Assembly (NCBI RefSeq): GCF_026965535.1
Contig: NZ_CP114039.1
Span: 1,922,001-1,986,000, forward strand
Source: Corallococcus sp. NCRR
GTDB lineage: Bacteria; Myxococcota; Myxococcia; Myxococcales; Myxococcaceae
DNA: 64,000 bases
Direction: 5' to 3'
The notes below the pieces were generated by a model. It did no database searches. It was not told the DNA's origin and saw nothing but the letters and a program-made list of their open reading frames with translations. Position 1 is the first letter of the stretch, and every line of letters begins with the position of its first letter. Shown here piece by piece: positions 54,833 to 62,608 of this stretch. A program made the translations under genes and the position numbers.

Positions 54833-55223
54833 GGAAGTGCCCCCCGAGCTCCGTTTCCGTGCAGGGCCATGATGACAAAGCCATCCAATACGGGCATGGC
54901 ATTCTTTCCAGGGATTACCAAGAGTGTCTGGAAATCCTATCCCACCCGGCGATTTCCGCCGCCACCGTCACGAATGCATCCAGTGTCTGTCTTTTGGATG
55001 TCCACCGGGGGCAGGTGCCCCGGGGTTTCCGACAGAAGCGCGCCGGGATGATCAGCAGTCGTCATCCCCGGCGAAGGCTCACGACGAAGGCCCTCCGGGG
55101 CGATTGACCGCGGGGCAAAACGCCCCGGTGTGGCGAGGCCTTCGCGCAGATGGGGCAGAACGCCCCGCCCGATGCATGAAACACACATGAAAACACGGCA
55201 GGGTTCTTGCTGACACGCCCCCC
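54833..55223. other. divergent intergenic region with two GGGGC hairpins
   Basis: This 391-bp region separates the sigma factor gene from the DUF6445-like gene. I see no convincing coding sequence. It holds two short hairpins, GGGGC-AAAAC-GCCCC at 55112 and GGGGC-AGAAC-GCCCC at 55152, 40 nt apart, and an AT-richer stretch (ATGAAACACACATGAAAACAC) near 55180 suited to a promoter. Confidence 0.6.
55112..55166. repeat. pair of GGGGC(A)n GCCCC hairpins
   Basis: Two 15-nt stem-loops (55112-55126 and 55152-55166) differ at one loop base and lie on the same helical face-range (40 nt). They sit 58-112 nt upstream of the DUF6445-like start, as an operator pair might. Confidence 0.35.
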
Positions 55224-55916
55224 ATGCTTGAACCCCGGCGCCCGGAGTCGGCCGTCCGCGACGTGCTTCCCTACCGGAAGCCGAAGCTGGGACGGGACTA
55301 CTGGATCAAGGACAACGCCCTGCCCAACGCGCTGGAGGTCTACGAGCGCAACCTGGCCCGCGAGGACTGGACGATGGGCGCCCCGTGGCGGCCTGAAATC
55401 TGGCCCGGCATCCGCGCGCCCCACGCGCTCACGCCCGCGGAGCTGGCGCCCATCGAGCAGTGGATCCGCGAACAGGCCGGCGTGCGCGCCCTCAAGCAGG
55501 AGGCCCCCGCGCAAGGCTCGCTGTCCCACAACCACGTGCAGCTCGTGGGGGAGAAGGAGTCCACCGCGAAGCCGCACGTGGACTCGCTGGCGCTGTGCGA
55601 CTTCGCGGGCGTCATCTACCTGCACCCGAAGCCGCCCGTGAAGCACGTGGGCACGTCCTTCTACCGGCTGCGCATGCCCGGCGGCGGGCTGGGCGGCAAC
55701 ACCTGCCCTCCCGGCTGCGTCAACCTCACCCAGGCCTTCGGCGTGGCGAAGCTGCCCGCCAACGCGTGGGCGCAGGACGTGGAGGTGGAGAACGTCTTCA
55801 ACCGCCTCATCGTCTACCGCGCCGACTTCGTGCACTCGGCGACCGCGTACTTCGGGCAGGGCGACAAGCGCAGCAAGCGCGCCACCGCCCTCTTCTTCTG
55901 GAAGGCCGTGCGCTGA
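55224..55916 (+). CDS. DUF6445-like protein, possible 2-oxoglutarate/Fe(II) oxygenase fold
   Basis: The 230-residue protein carries a facial-triad-like pattern: KPHVDSLALCDFAGVIYLHP (HxD), then DFVHSATAYFG with the distal histidine, and SKRATALFFWKAV with a possible substrate arginine. This matches the DUF6445 family, which is thought to share the 2OG-Fe(II) dioxygenase fold. The order fits the fold, but activity is unproven. It is an insert within the eps region, between the sigma factor and epsE. Confidence 0.7.
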   Translation: MLEPRRPESAVRDVLPYRKPKLGRDYWIKDNALPNALEVYERNLAREDWTMGAPWRPEIWPGIRAPHALTPAELAPIEQWIREQAGVRALKQEAPAQGSLSHNHVQLVGEKESTAKPHVDSLALCDFAGVIYLHPKPPVKHVGTSFYRLRMPGGGLGGNTCPPGCVNLTQAFGVAKLPANAWAQDVEVENVFNRLIVYRADFVHSATAYFGQGDKRSKRATALFFWKAVR

Positions 55917-55919
55917 CGG

Positions 55920-57134
55920 CTACGCGAGCATCCGCGCCAGCATGTCCGCGCTGCGCTCGCTGCTGAACTGCTCCTCCACCTTGCGGCGGCCAGCCTCGCC
56001 CAGCCGCACCGCTTCAGCGGGGTCCCGGGCCAGCTTCTCCAGCTTCTCCGCCAGCACCGCGGGCGCCTGCGGCGGCACCAGCACGCCGTCCACGCCGTCG
56101 TCCACCAGCTCCTTCACGCCGCCCGCGCCCGTCACCACCACCGGCGCGCGCATGGCCATGGCCTCCATGATGGCCACGCCCAGCGGCTCCTGGAGGCTCG
56201 CCAGCGCGAACAGGTGCGAGCGCTGGATGCCGTCCTTCACCACGTCCTCGCTCACCGCGCCCAGGAGCGTCACCGCGTCCGTGAGGCCGTCCTGCTGGAG
56301 CTTCGCCTCCAGCACCTTGCGGTACGTGGTGCCGCCCGCCTCGTCCTCGCCCGCGATGGACAGCCGCGCGTCGATGCCCTTCTTGCGCAGCATCCCCACC
56401 GCGTCGATGAGGTCCGCGTGCCCCTTGCACGGGTTCAGCCGGCCGCACGCGAACAGCCGCAGGGGCCCTTCACCGGACCACGGCTCGTAGGGCACCGTGC
56501 GCTGGAAGCGCGACAGCTCCACGCCCATGGGCGCCAGCTCGATGCGGTCCGGCAGGCTCCCGGCCAGCTCCTGGCGGACTTCACCCAGCAGCTTCTTGGT
56601 GATGACGAACGCGAACTTCGCGTGCCGCCACTTCTCCCGCTGGTTCGGGCCGTAGTCGTCCAGCGGCCCGTGCAGCGTCATGCTGTACGTGAGCCCGGAC
56701 AACAGGTGCGCGAACATGGCCACGTGCGCCGCGTTGGCGCAGGAGTGCACGTGCACGTGCGTCCAGCCGCGCTCGCGCGCCAGCGACGCCAGCCGGCCGC
56801 CCATCACCGCGAACGCCACCAGCTGCGCGCGGCCCTTCGCGTCCAGGCCCTCCGCGCGGGCGATGGAGGCCAGCACCCGCGCCCAGCCCGTGGGCATGGC
56901 CCGGGCGATCTCCAGCGCGGCCATCGCCACGCCCAGGGGCGGCGGCGGCGCCAGGTACTCCGTGCGCTTCATGGCCTCCTGCGCCCAGCTGTGGCTGATG
57001 ATGCGCGCGGGCGGCGGACGGGTGGACACCAGCTCCGGTGACACGCCCTTCCCCGGCAGCGCCTGCAGCTCGCGCCAGAAGAAGATGTGGGTCTGTCCGG
57101 GGAACTCGGGAATCAGGTAGCCGATCTTCTGCAC
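55920..57134 (-). CDS. epsE: family 4 glycosyltransferase EpsE
   Basis: The 404-residue GT-B protein has a donor domain with LFACGRLNPCKGHADLIDAV, LSIAGEDEAGGTTY and FALASLQEPLGVAIMEAMAMRAPVV (E-x7-E), and an acceptor domain with HVHVHSCANAAHVAMFAHLL. It matches the second group 1 enzyme (EpsE) of the M. xanthus cluster in position, just before the epsDCBA genes on the other strand. A GTG at 57134 gives MQKIGYLIPEFPG, the usual start. Confidence 0.85.
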   Translation of the reverse strand: MQKIGYLIPEFPGQTHIFFWRELQALPGKGVSPELVSTRPPPARIISHSWAQEAMKRTEYLAPPPPLGVAMAALEIARAMPTGWARVLASIARAEGLDAKGRAQLVAFAVMGGRLASLARERGWTHVHVHSCANAAHVAMFAHLLSGLTYSMTLHGPLDDYGPNQREKWRHAKFAFVITKKLLGEVRQELAGSLPDRIELAPMGVELSRFQRTVPYEPWSGEGPLRLFACGRLNPCKGHADLIDAVGMLRKKGIDARLSIAGEDEAGGTTYRKVLEAKLQQDGLTDAVTLLGAVSEDVVKDGIQRSHLFALASLQEPLGVAIMEAMAMRAPVVVTGAGGVKELVDDGVDGVLVPPQAPAVLAEKLEKLARDPAEAVRLGEAGRRKVEEQFSSERSADMLARMLA

Positions 57135-57307
57135 CCCTCTTCCATAACACGCCGCGTCCCCCAGGCTCCCCGGGCCCGGGCCGCGGCTCCCAGGTCCGTT
57201 GGGGGGTGTCAGCCGTGACAGCAGACCGGTGGCGCGCTCCTTCGCCTGCCCGCCCGCCCGGGTCGTTGGGTCATGACGCCTCATTGCGTTATACCGTCCG
57301 CGCTCCC

Positions 57308-57829
57308 ATGTCCGCCGATTCGAGCCCCCCGACGCCCGCCGAGGAGACCCCGCCCGCCAGCGCCGTGCCCTCGCCGGAGCTGTCGCGGCTGTGGTTCGCG
57401 CTGGACCGCCGCGCCTGGAGCTACCTGGTCGTCGTCCCCGCCCACCCCGGCGCCCCCGCGCAGGACGCGGGCCAGGCCCTGATGGAGGCCGGCGCGCCCT
57501 ACCCGGAGCCGCCCCTGCGCCTGGTGGACGCCACCGGCATCGAGCCCGCCGGCGCCCCGCGCATGGTCCAGGAGGTGCGCCGCCGCGTGGAGCAGGGGGA
57601 GCGGGTCATCGTGGTCATCGACTCGCTCATCACCCACCCCGCGAGCCTCCCGCTGGCCCTGGCCGCGGACACCGCCCTGCTGGTCGTCACCCTGGGCGAG
57701 ACGGACTTCGGCGCCGCGCAGAAGACCCTCCAGCTGGTGGGCGAGGACCGCTTCGCCGGCAGCGTCACCTTCCCGCGTCCCACGAAGAAGCAGAAGCGCG
57801 CCGACGCGGCCAAGAAGAAGAAGCCATGA
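57308..57829 (+). CDS. degenerate BY-kinase/CpsD-like protein in the eps cluster
   Basis: The 173-residue protein resembles the C-terminal half of a Wzc/CpsD tyrosine kinase: SYLVVVPAHPGAPAQDAG sits where Walker A lies (TSALPGEGKS), followed by LRLVDATG, then VIVVIDSLITHP and AADTALLVVTLGETDFGAAQKTLQLVG, which recall the family's Walker B strand and its VLLVVR-x-G-x-T/x-x-Q-x-x-x-x-L segment. The P-loop lysine and serine are missing. It ends in a lysine-rich tail instead of a tyrosine cluster. It overlaps epsD by 4 nt. It may be a non-catalytic partner of EpsV. Confidence 0.6.
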   Translation: MSADSSPPTPAEETPPASAVPSPELSRLWFALDRRAWSYLVVVPAHPGAPAQDAGQALMEAGAPYPEPPLRLVDATGIEPAGAPRMVQEVRRRVEQGERVIVVIDSLITHPASLPLALAADTALLVVTLGETDFGAAQKTLQLVGEDRFAGSVTFPRPTKKQKRADAAKKKKP

Positions 57830-58863
57830 GCCCTTCCGATACCCCCGCTGTCCCGGCCCCCCGGCTCAGCGTCGTCATCGCCACGTACAACCGGCTGCCC
57901 CTCATCACCCGTCTGCTCCAGCAGCTGGCCGGCCAGACGCTGCCGCCCGAGGACTTCGAGGTGGTGGTGGTGGACGACGGCTCCGCCTCCGACGTGAAGG
58001 GCCCGCTGTCCGCGCTCAAGCTGCCCTACACCCTGCGCGTGGAGGTGCAGCAGAACGCGGGCGCCGCCGCCGCGCGGCACCGGGGCGTGCTGGCCGCCCG
58101 GGCCCCCACGGTGCTCGTCACGGATGACGACATGCAGGTGGCCTCCGACTTCCTCGCGCGCCACCTGGCCCACCACCCGCCCGGCTCGCGCAACGTGGTG
58201 CTGGGCCGCATCCGGCCGGACCCCGAAATCGGGGACATGCCCCTCTTCGAGCGCTGGTACGCGCACCTCAACAACCGCATGGCGGAGGAGCTCTCCGTCC
58301 CCGGCGCGAAGGCGCGCGGCAACCACCTGTACACGGGCAACGTTTCCTTCCCCCGCGCGGACTACGTGGGCGTGGGCGGCTTCGACAAGACGCTGGGCCA
58401 GTCGGAGGACGTGGAGCTGGGCGTGCGGCTGGAGAAGGCCGGCTGCGCGTTCCTCTTCGCGCCGGACGCGTACGTGCTGCACGGCAGCGACCACGTCAGC
58501 TTCGAGAAGTGGATCCGCCGCGCGCACCGCTACGGCATGTTCGACACCCACGTGTCCGTGAAGCACCCGGACGTGAAGGGCGTGAACCCGTGGCGCCTCT
58601 TCTTCGAGACGAACCTGCTGTCCCGCCCGCTGCTCGCCTCCGCGGTGGTGGCGCCGGAGGCGTCGCGCCGGCTGACGGAGGCCGTGGTGAAGGCCTCCGG
58701 TGTCGCGGACAAGCTGGGGCTCACGGGCGCCGCGTTCGCGGGCACGTCCGTGGCGTACGGCATGGAGTACCTGCGCGGTGCCCGCACGGAGGCCGGTGGC
58801 TGGGTGGGCGTCGCCAAGGGGCTCGCTCGCTACCTGCAGGGCCGGGGAAATCCCCAAGGATGA
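57826..58863 (+). CDS. epsD: family 2 glycosyltransferase EpsD
   Basis: The 345-residue protein has a GT2 domain: SVVIATYNR, VVVVDDGSASD, VLVTDDDMQV (DxD) and GFDKTLGQSEDVELGVRLEKAG with the ED base. There are no membrane helices. It matches EpsD of M. xanthus in type and order (epsD-epsC-epsB-epsA). Its ATG overlaps the previous gene, and its stop overlaps epsC by 4 nt (ATGA). Confidence 0.87.
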   Translation: MSPSDTPAVPAPRLSVVIATYNRLPLITRLLQQLAGQTLPPEDFEVVVVDDGSASDVKGPLSALKLPYTLRVEVQQNAGAAAARHRGVLAARAPTVLVTDDDMQVASDFLARHLAHHPPGSRNVVLGRIRPDPEIGDMPLFERWYAHLNNRMAEELSVPGAKARGNHLYTGNVSFPRADYVGVGGFDKTLGQSEDVELGVRLEKAGCAFLFAPDAYVLHGSDHVSFEKWIRRAHRYGMFDTHVSVKHPDVKGVNPWRLFFETNLLSRPLLASAVVAPEASRRLTEAVVKASGVADKLGLTGAAFAGTSVAYGMEYLRGARTEAGGWVGVAKGLARYLQGRGNPQG

Positions 58864-59405
58864 AAGCCATGTTCGGAGCCCTCATCTCGGACGCGTTGGA
58901 GATGGCCAAGGCGGCCACCGGTACGTCGGACGCGAAGTCCATCGCCAAGGTGGTGCTGACCAGCGACTCGTACCGCATCACCGCGCTCAACCGCGCGCGC
59001 GAGGCGGCGCTGGCCTTCCACATCCCGCTGGTGAACCACGTGCTGCGCGTGGCCCAGACGGCGGTGATGGGCATCGAAATCGGCAAGGACGTGACGCTGG
59101 GCAAGGGCGTGTACTTCGTGCACAGCCTGGGCGTCGTCATCGGCGGGGACGCGCGCATCGGCGACCGCGTGCGCTTCTACGGCAACAACACCGTGGGCAC
59201 CGCCAAGGACAACGGCTACCCCACCATCGAGGACGACGTCTGGATTGGCGCGGGTGCCCGCATCCTGGGCCCCGTGCGCATCGGCGCCCGGTCGCGCATT
59301 GGCGCGAACGCCGTGGTGCTCCAGGACGTGCCGCCGGACAGCGTGGCGGTGGGCATCCCCGCGCGCATCTTCCCGCGCAAGGACCTGGACGAGGTCCCGC
59401 TGTAG
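58860..59405 (+). CDS. epsC: serine acetyltransferase-like EpsC
   Basis: The 181-residue protein is a left-handed beta-helix acetyltransferase with hexapeptide repeats (IGKDVTLGKGVYFVHSLGVVIGGDARIGDRVRFY, IGAGARILGPVRIGARSRIGANAVV) and the catalytic-loop histidine in FVHSLG. It is shorter than CysE, whose N-terminal domain is replaced here. In M. xanthus EpsC belongs to the EPS cluster and probably acetylates a sugar or serves EPS modification rather than cysteine synthesis. Confidence 0.85.
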   Translation: MKAMFGALISDALEMAKAATGTSDAKSIAKVVLTSDSYRITALNRAREAALAFHIPLVNHVLRVAQTAVMGIEIGKDVTLGKGVYFVHSLGVVIGGDARIGDRVRFYGNNTVGTAKDNGYPTIEDDVWIGAGARILGPVRIGARSRIGANAVVLQDVPPDSVAVGIPARIFPRKDLDEVPL

Positions 59406-59466
59406 CCGTTGTCACTTGCTGATCCGCTGTGCCGGGTTCGTTCCGGGGGATGCGTTGAGGAAGGTC

Positions 59467-61605
59467 ATGGCAGAGACGAAGCGCGGACGGTGGAAGCGGA
59501 CCGTCATCCTCACCTGCGCGGTGCTGGGCGGTGGTGCGGGCGTGGCCATGGCGCAGCAGGCCGGGTCGAAGGATGCTTCCCCCGCTTCGCAGCCCGCCGC
59601 CACGGACGCGGTGGCCGTGTACGACGGGGGCCTCCAGGCCGGATGGAAGGACATCGGCTGGGCGCCTCGCGAGCTGCCCAAGGGCGCTCCCGCGCGGCTG
59701 CGGATGTTCAACTACGGCGGGTGGATCCTCTACCGGCCCAAGCTGCCGGGCGCGTACGGCGCGCTGACGTTCCGCTTCACCGCTCCGGAGTCCTACGGCG
59801 AGTTCCTGGACGTGCGCCTGGACGCCCCCGGCGCCGCGACGTTCCCGCACGTGCGGATCAGCCCGGAGTTCATCGTCAAGAAGGACCGCGAGTGGGCGGA
59901 GGTCGTCGTGCCCATGGAGGTCCTCAACCCGCGCAGTGAGTCCTTCGACCGCCTGGTGCTGCGCGCGTCGAAGGAGGTGGGCCGGGACTGGGTGCTCTTC
60001 GACAAGGTGGCCCTGGTGCCGCTGTCGCCGGACGTGGCCGCCGCGCGCGCGGCCGGCGGTGGGCGCATGGGCCGGGGCGATGGCCGCGAGTCGAAGATGA
60101 TCATCGACTGCACCGCGCCGTCCAAGCCCATCAGCCCGCTCATCTACGGCATCGCGCTGGACGGCAACAAGGAGACCACGGACACGCACCAGTGGAAGCT
60201 GGGCGCCACCATCCGCCGCTGGGGCGGCAACCCCACGTCCCGCTACAACTGGAAGCTGGGCCGCGCGTGGAACACCGGCAATGACTGGTACTTCCGCAAC
60301 GTGGAGCTGGGCTTCGGCGCGGATGACTTCCTGGAGTCCAACCGGAAGAACAACGTCCAGTCCGCGCTCACGCTGCCGCTGATTGGCTGGGTGGCCAAGG
60401 ACACGTCCTCCGTGGGCTTCCCGGTGTCCACCTTCGGCCCGCAGCAGGCCCAGGACGACACGGAGCCCGCGGGCGGCAACGGCGTGCGCCGCGACGGCAC
60501 GCCCCTGGTCCCCGCCGCGCCCACGACGACCAGCGTGCAGGCGCCGCCGGAGTTCATCTCCGAGTGGGTGAAGTCGCTCAAGGCCGCCAGGCGCGGCGTG
60601 AACATGTACATCCTGGACAACGAGCCCGCCCTCTGGAGCTCCACGCACCGGGACGTGCATCCGGATCCGCTCACCTACGACGAGCTGCTCAAGCGCACCA
60701 TCGAGTACGGCACCGCCGTGCGGAAGGCGGATCCGGAGGCGGTCATCGCCGGTCCCGCCGAGTGGGGCTGGACGAACTACTTCTGGTCCGCCGCGGACTT
60801 CGCGCCCGGCCGCCCGCCGTACACCGACCGCCGCGCGCACGGCGACGTGCCCCTGTTGCCCTGGTACCTGCGCGAGCTGCGCGACCACGAGAAGAAGACC
60901 GGCGTGCGCCTGCTGGACGTGGTGGACGTGCACTTCTACCCGCAGACCAACGTGGGCCTGGGCCTGGAGGGCGCCACGGATCCAGAGACCAACGCGCGGC
61001 GGATCCGCTCCACGCGCGCGCTGTGGGATCCGACGTACAAGGACGAGTCGTGGATCGCCGAGCCCATCCAGCTCATTCCCCGTGTGAAGCAGTGGATCGC
61101 GGAGAACTACCCCGGCCGGGGCATGTCCATTGGCGAGTACAACTTCGGCGCCATGAAGCACATGAGCGGCGGCCTGGCGCAGGCGGAGGCCCTGGGCCGC
61201 TTCGGGCAGCAGGGGCTCACGTCCGCGTTCTTCTGGCAGTACCCCGCGGAGAACAGCCCCACGTTCTGGGCGTTCCGCGCGTACCGCGACTTCGACGGGC
61301 GCGGCGGCCGCTTCCAGGACAACACCCTGTCCACCACCGCGGCGGAGGGCACCAGCCTCTTCGCGTCCCGGGACGCGTCCGGCAAGAAGCTCACTGCCGT
61401 ATTGCTCAACTTCGACCCCGAGCAGGCCGCCCAGGCGCAGCTGGAGTTCAAGGGCTGCGGCTCGCTCAACACCGTGCGCGTCATGGGGTACTCGGGCGCG
61501 CCGGGCGGTTTCACCGAACAGGCCACCGGCACCAAGGCCGAGCAGGCCCTTTCACAGCGCCTTCCCCCCTACTCCATCACCGTGCTGGACCTCACGGTGA
61601 AGTGA
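59467..61605 (+). CDS. epsB: glycoside hydrolase family 44-like EpsB
   Basis: The 712-residue exported protein has a signal peptide (TVILTCAVLGGGAGVAMA), an N-terminal beta-sandwich (about residues 45-190) and a (beta/alpha)8 catalytic part of GH44 type. The probable acid/base is E386 (ILDNEPALWSSTH) and the nucleophile E557 (MSIGEYNFGA). A C-terminal beta domain follows. GH44 enzymes cut beta-1,4 glucans and xyloglucan. EpsB may trim or release EPS chains in the periplasm or outside. Confidence 0.88.
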   Translation: MAETKRGRWKRTVILTCAVLGGGAGVAMAQQAGSKDASPASQPAATDAVAVYDGGLQAGWKDIGWAPRELPKGAPARLRMFNYGGWILYRPKLPGAYGALTFRFTAPESYGEFLDVRLDAPGAATFPHVRISPEFIVKKDREWAEVVVPMEVLNPRSESFDRLVLRASKEVGRDWVLFDKVALVPLSPDVAAARAAGGGRMGRGDGRESKMIIDCTAPSKPISPLIYGIALDGNKETTDTHQWKLGATIRRWGGNPTSRYNWKLGRAWNTGNDWYFRNVELGFGADDFLESNRKNNVQSALTLPLIGWVAKDTSSVGFPVSTFGPQQAQDDTEPAGGNGVRRDGTPLVPAAPTTTSVQAPPEFISEWVKSLKAARRGVNMYILDNEPALWSSTHRDVHPDPLTYDELLKRTIEYGTAVRKADPEAVIAGPAEWGWTNYFWSAADFAPGRPPYTDRRAHGDVPLLPWYLRELRDHEKKTGVRLLDVVDVHFYPQTNVGLGLEGATDPETNARRIRSTRALWDPTYKDESWIAEPIQLIPRVKQWIAENYPGRGMSIGEYNFGAMKHMSGGLAQAEALGRFGQQGLTSAFFWQYPAENSPTFWAFRAYRDFDGRGGRFQDNTLSTTAAEGTSLFASRDASGKKLTAVLLNFDPEQAAQAQLEFKGCGSLNTVRVMGYSGAPGGFTEQATGTKAEQALSQRLPPYSITVLDLTVK

Positions 61606-61615
61606 AGACGACGCC

Positions 61616-62419
61616 TTGACCACCGCACACGCCCCCGCCGCCGCTTCCCCCCGCCCGCGCCTGAACATCGGCCAGCTCACCATCGACCAGCTCACCTTCC
61701 CGGAGGCCATCACGGCCATTGGCGAGCTGGTGGACGCGCACCAGGGCGGCTACGTCTTCACCGCCAATGTGGACCACGTCGTCCTGGCGGAGACGAACAC
61801 GCGCTTCCGCGACGCGTACGCCAAGGCCACCATCTCCGTGGTGGACGGCATGCCCATCGTCTGGGCGTCGCGCATGCTGGACGTGTCCCTGCCGGAGCGC
61901 ATCGCGGGCTCCGACCTCATCCTCCCGCTGGTGAAGCTGGGCGCCGAGCGCAAGTGGCGCATCTTCCTGTTGGGCGCGGGCCCCGGCGTCGCGGAGAAGG
62001 TGGGCAAGCAGTTCCAGGCGCAGTACCCCGGCATCGAGGTCGTGGGCTGGGACTCGCCCATGGTGAACCTGGACGCGGGCGACGCGCAGAACGACCCCAT
62101 CGTCGCGCGCATCCGGGAGAAGGACCCGCACCTGCTCTTCGTCGCGCTGGGCAGCCCCAAGCAGGAGGTGTGGATTTCCCAGGTGGCCCAGAAGCTGGGG
62201 CCCACGGTGGCCATCGGCATTGGCGCGGGGTTCGACTTCATCGCCGGCACCGCCAAGCGCGCCCCGGAGTGGATCGCCAGGGCCGGCTTCGAGTGGCTCT
62301 ACCGCCTCACCCACGAGCCCAAGCGCCTGTGGCGCCGGTACATCCTCAATGACTCCCAGTTCGGGATCATCCTGCTGCGCGAGCTGTGGAAGCGCACCCG
62401 GGGCTCACAGGAAGGCTGA
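61616..62419 (+). CDS. epsA: WecG/TagA/CpsF family glycosyltransferase EpsA
   Basis: The 267-residue protein fits the WecG/TagA family (GT26): YVFTANVDHVVLAETNTRFRDAYAKA, ISVVDGMPIVWAS, RIAGSDLILPL and LFVALGSPKQEVWISQ. The aspartate after VVDG is the proposed catalytic base. It adds a ManNAc-type or similar sugar to a lipid-linked acceptor, so it may be the second enzyme after EpsZ. A TTG at 61616 is the start, 10 nt after epsB. It is the last gene of the eps cluster. Confidence 0.9.
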   Translation: MTTAHAPAAASPRPRLNIGQLTIDQLTFPEAITAIGELVDAHQGGYVFTANVDHVVLAETNTRFRDAYAKATISVVDGMPIVWASRMLDVSLPERIAGSDLILPLVKLGAERKWRIFLLGAGPGVAEKVGKQFQAQYPGIEVVGWDSPMVNLDAGDAQNDPIVARIREKDPHLLFVALGSPKQEVWISQVAQKLGPTVAIGIGAGFDFIAGTAKRAPEWIARAGFEWLYRLTHEPKRLWRRYILNDSQFGIILLRELWKRTRGSQEG

Positions 62420-62608
62420 GTCCCGGCGGACTCGCAGGACTGGCCGTATGTCCTTGATTTCTCAGGCTGTGGGCCCTTTCCCCTCCCTGGACAGTTACAG
62501 CCAAACTTGAGTATTCTAGCCCCGCACGCCTTTCGCGGGGTGCACGGGCCACGATGCCTGAGCCTCGCGTCCGGGTGTGCCCACCCGTAGGCCCCTGGAC
62601 GTTCCCCC

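Noticed and set aside
54859-55107. Possible 82-residue gene in the gap before the DUF6445-like gene
   Set aside because: It has no ribosome site, membrane segment or recognisable domain, and its codon use is unlike neighbouring genes.
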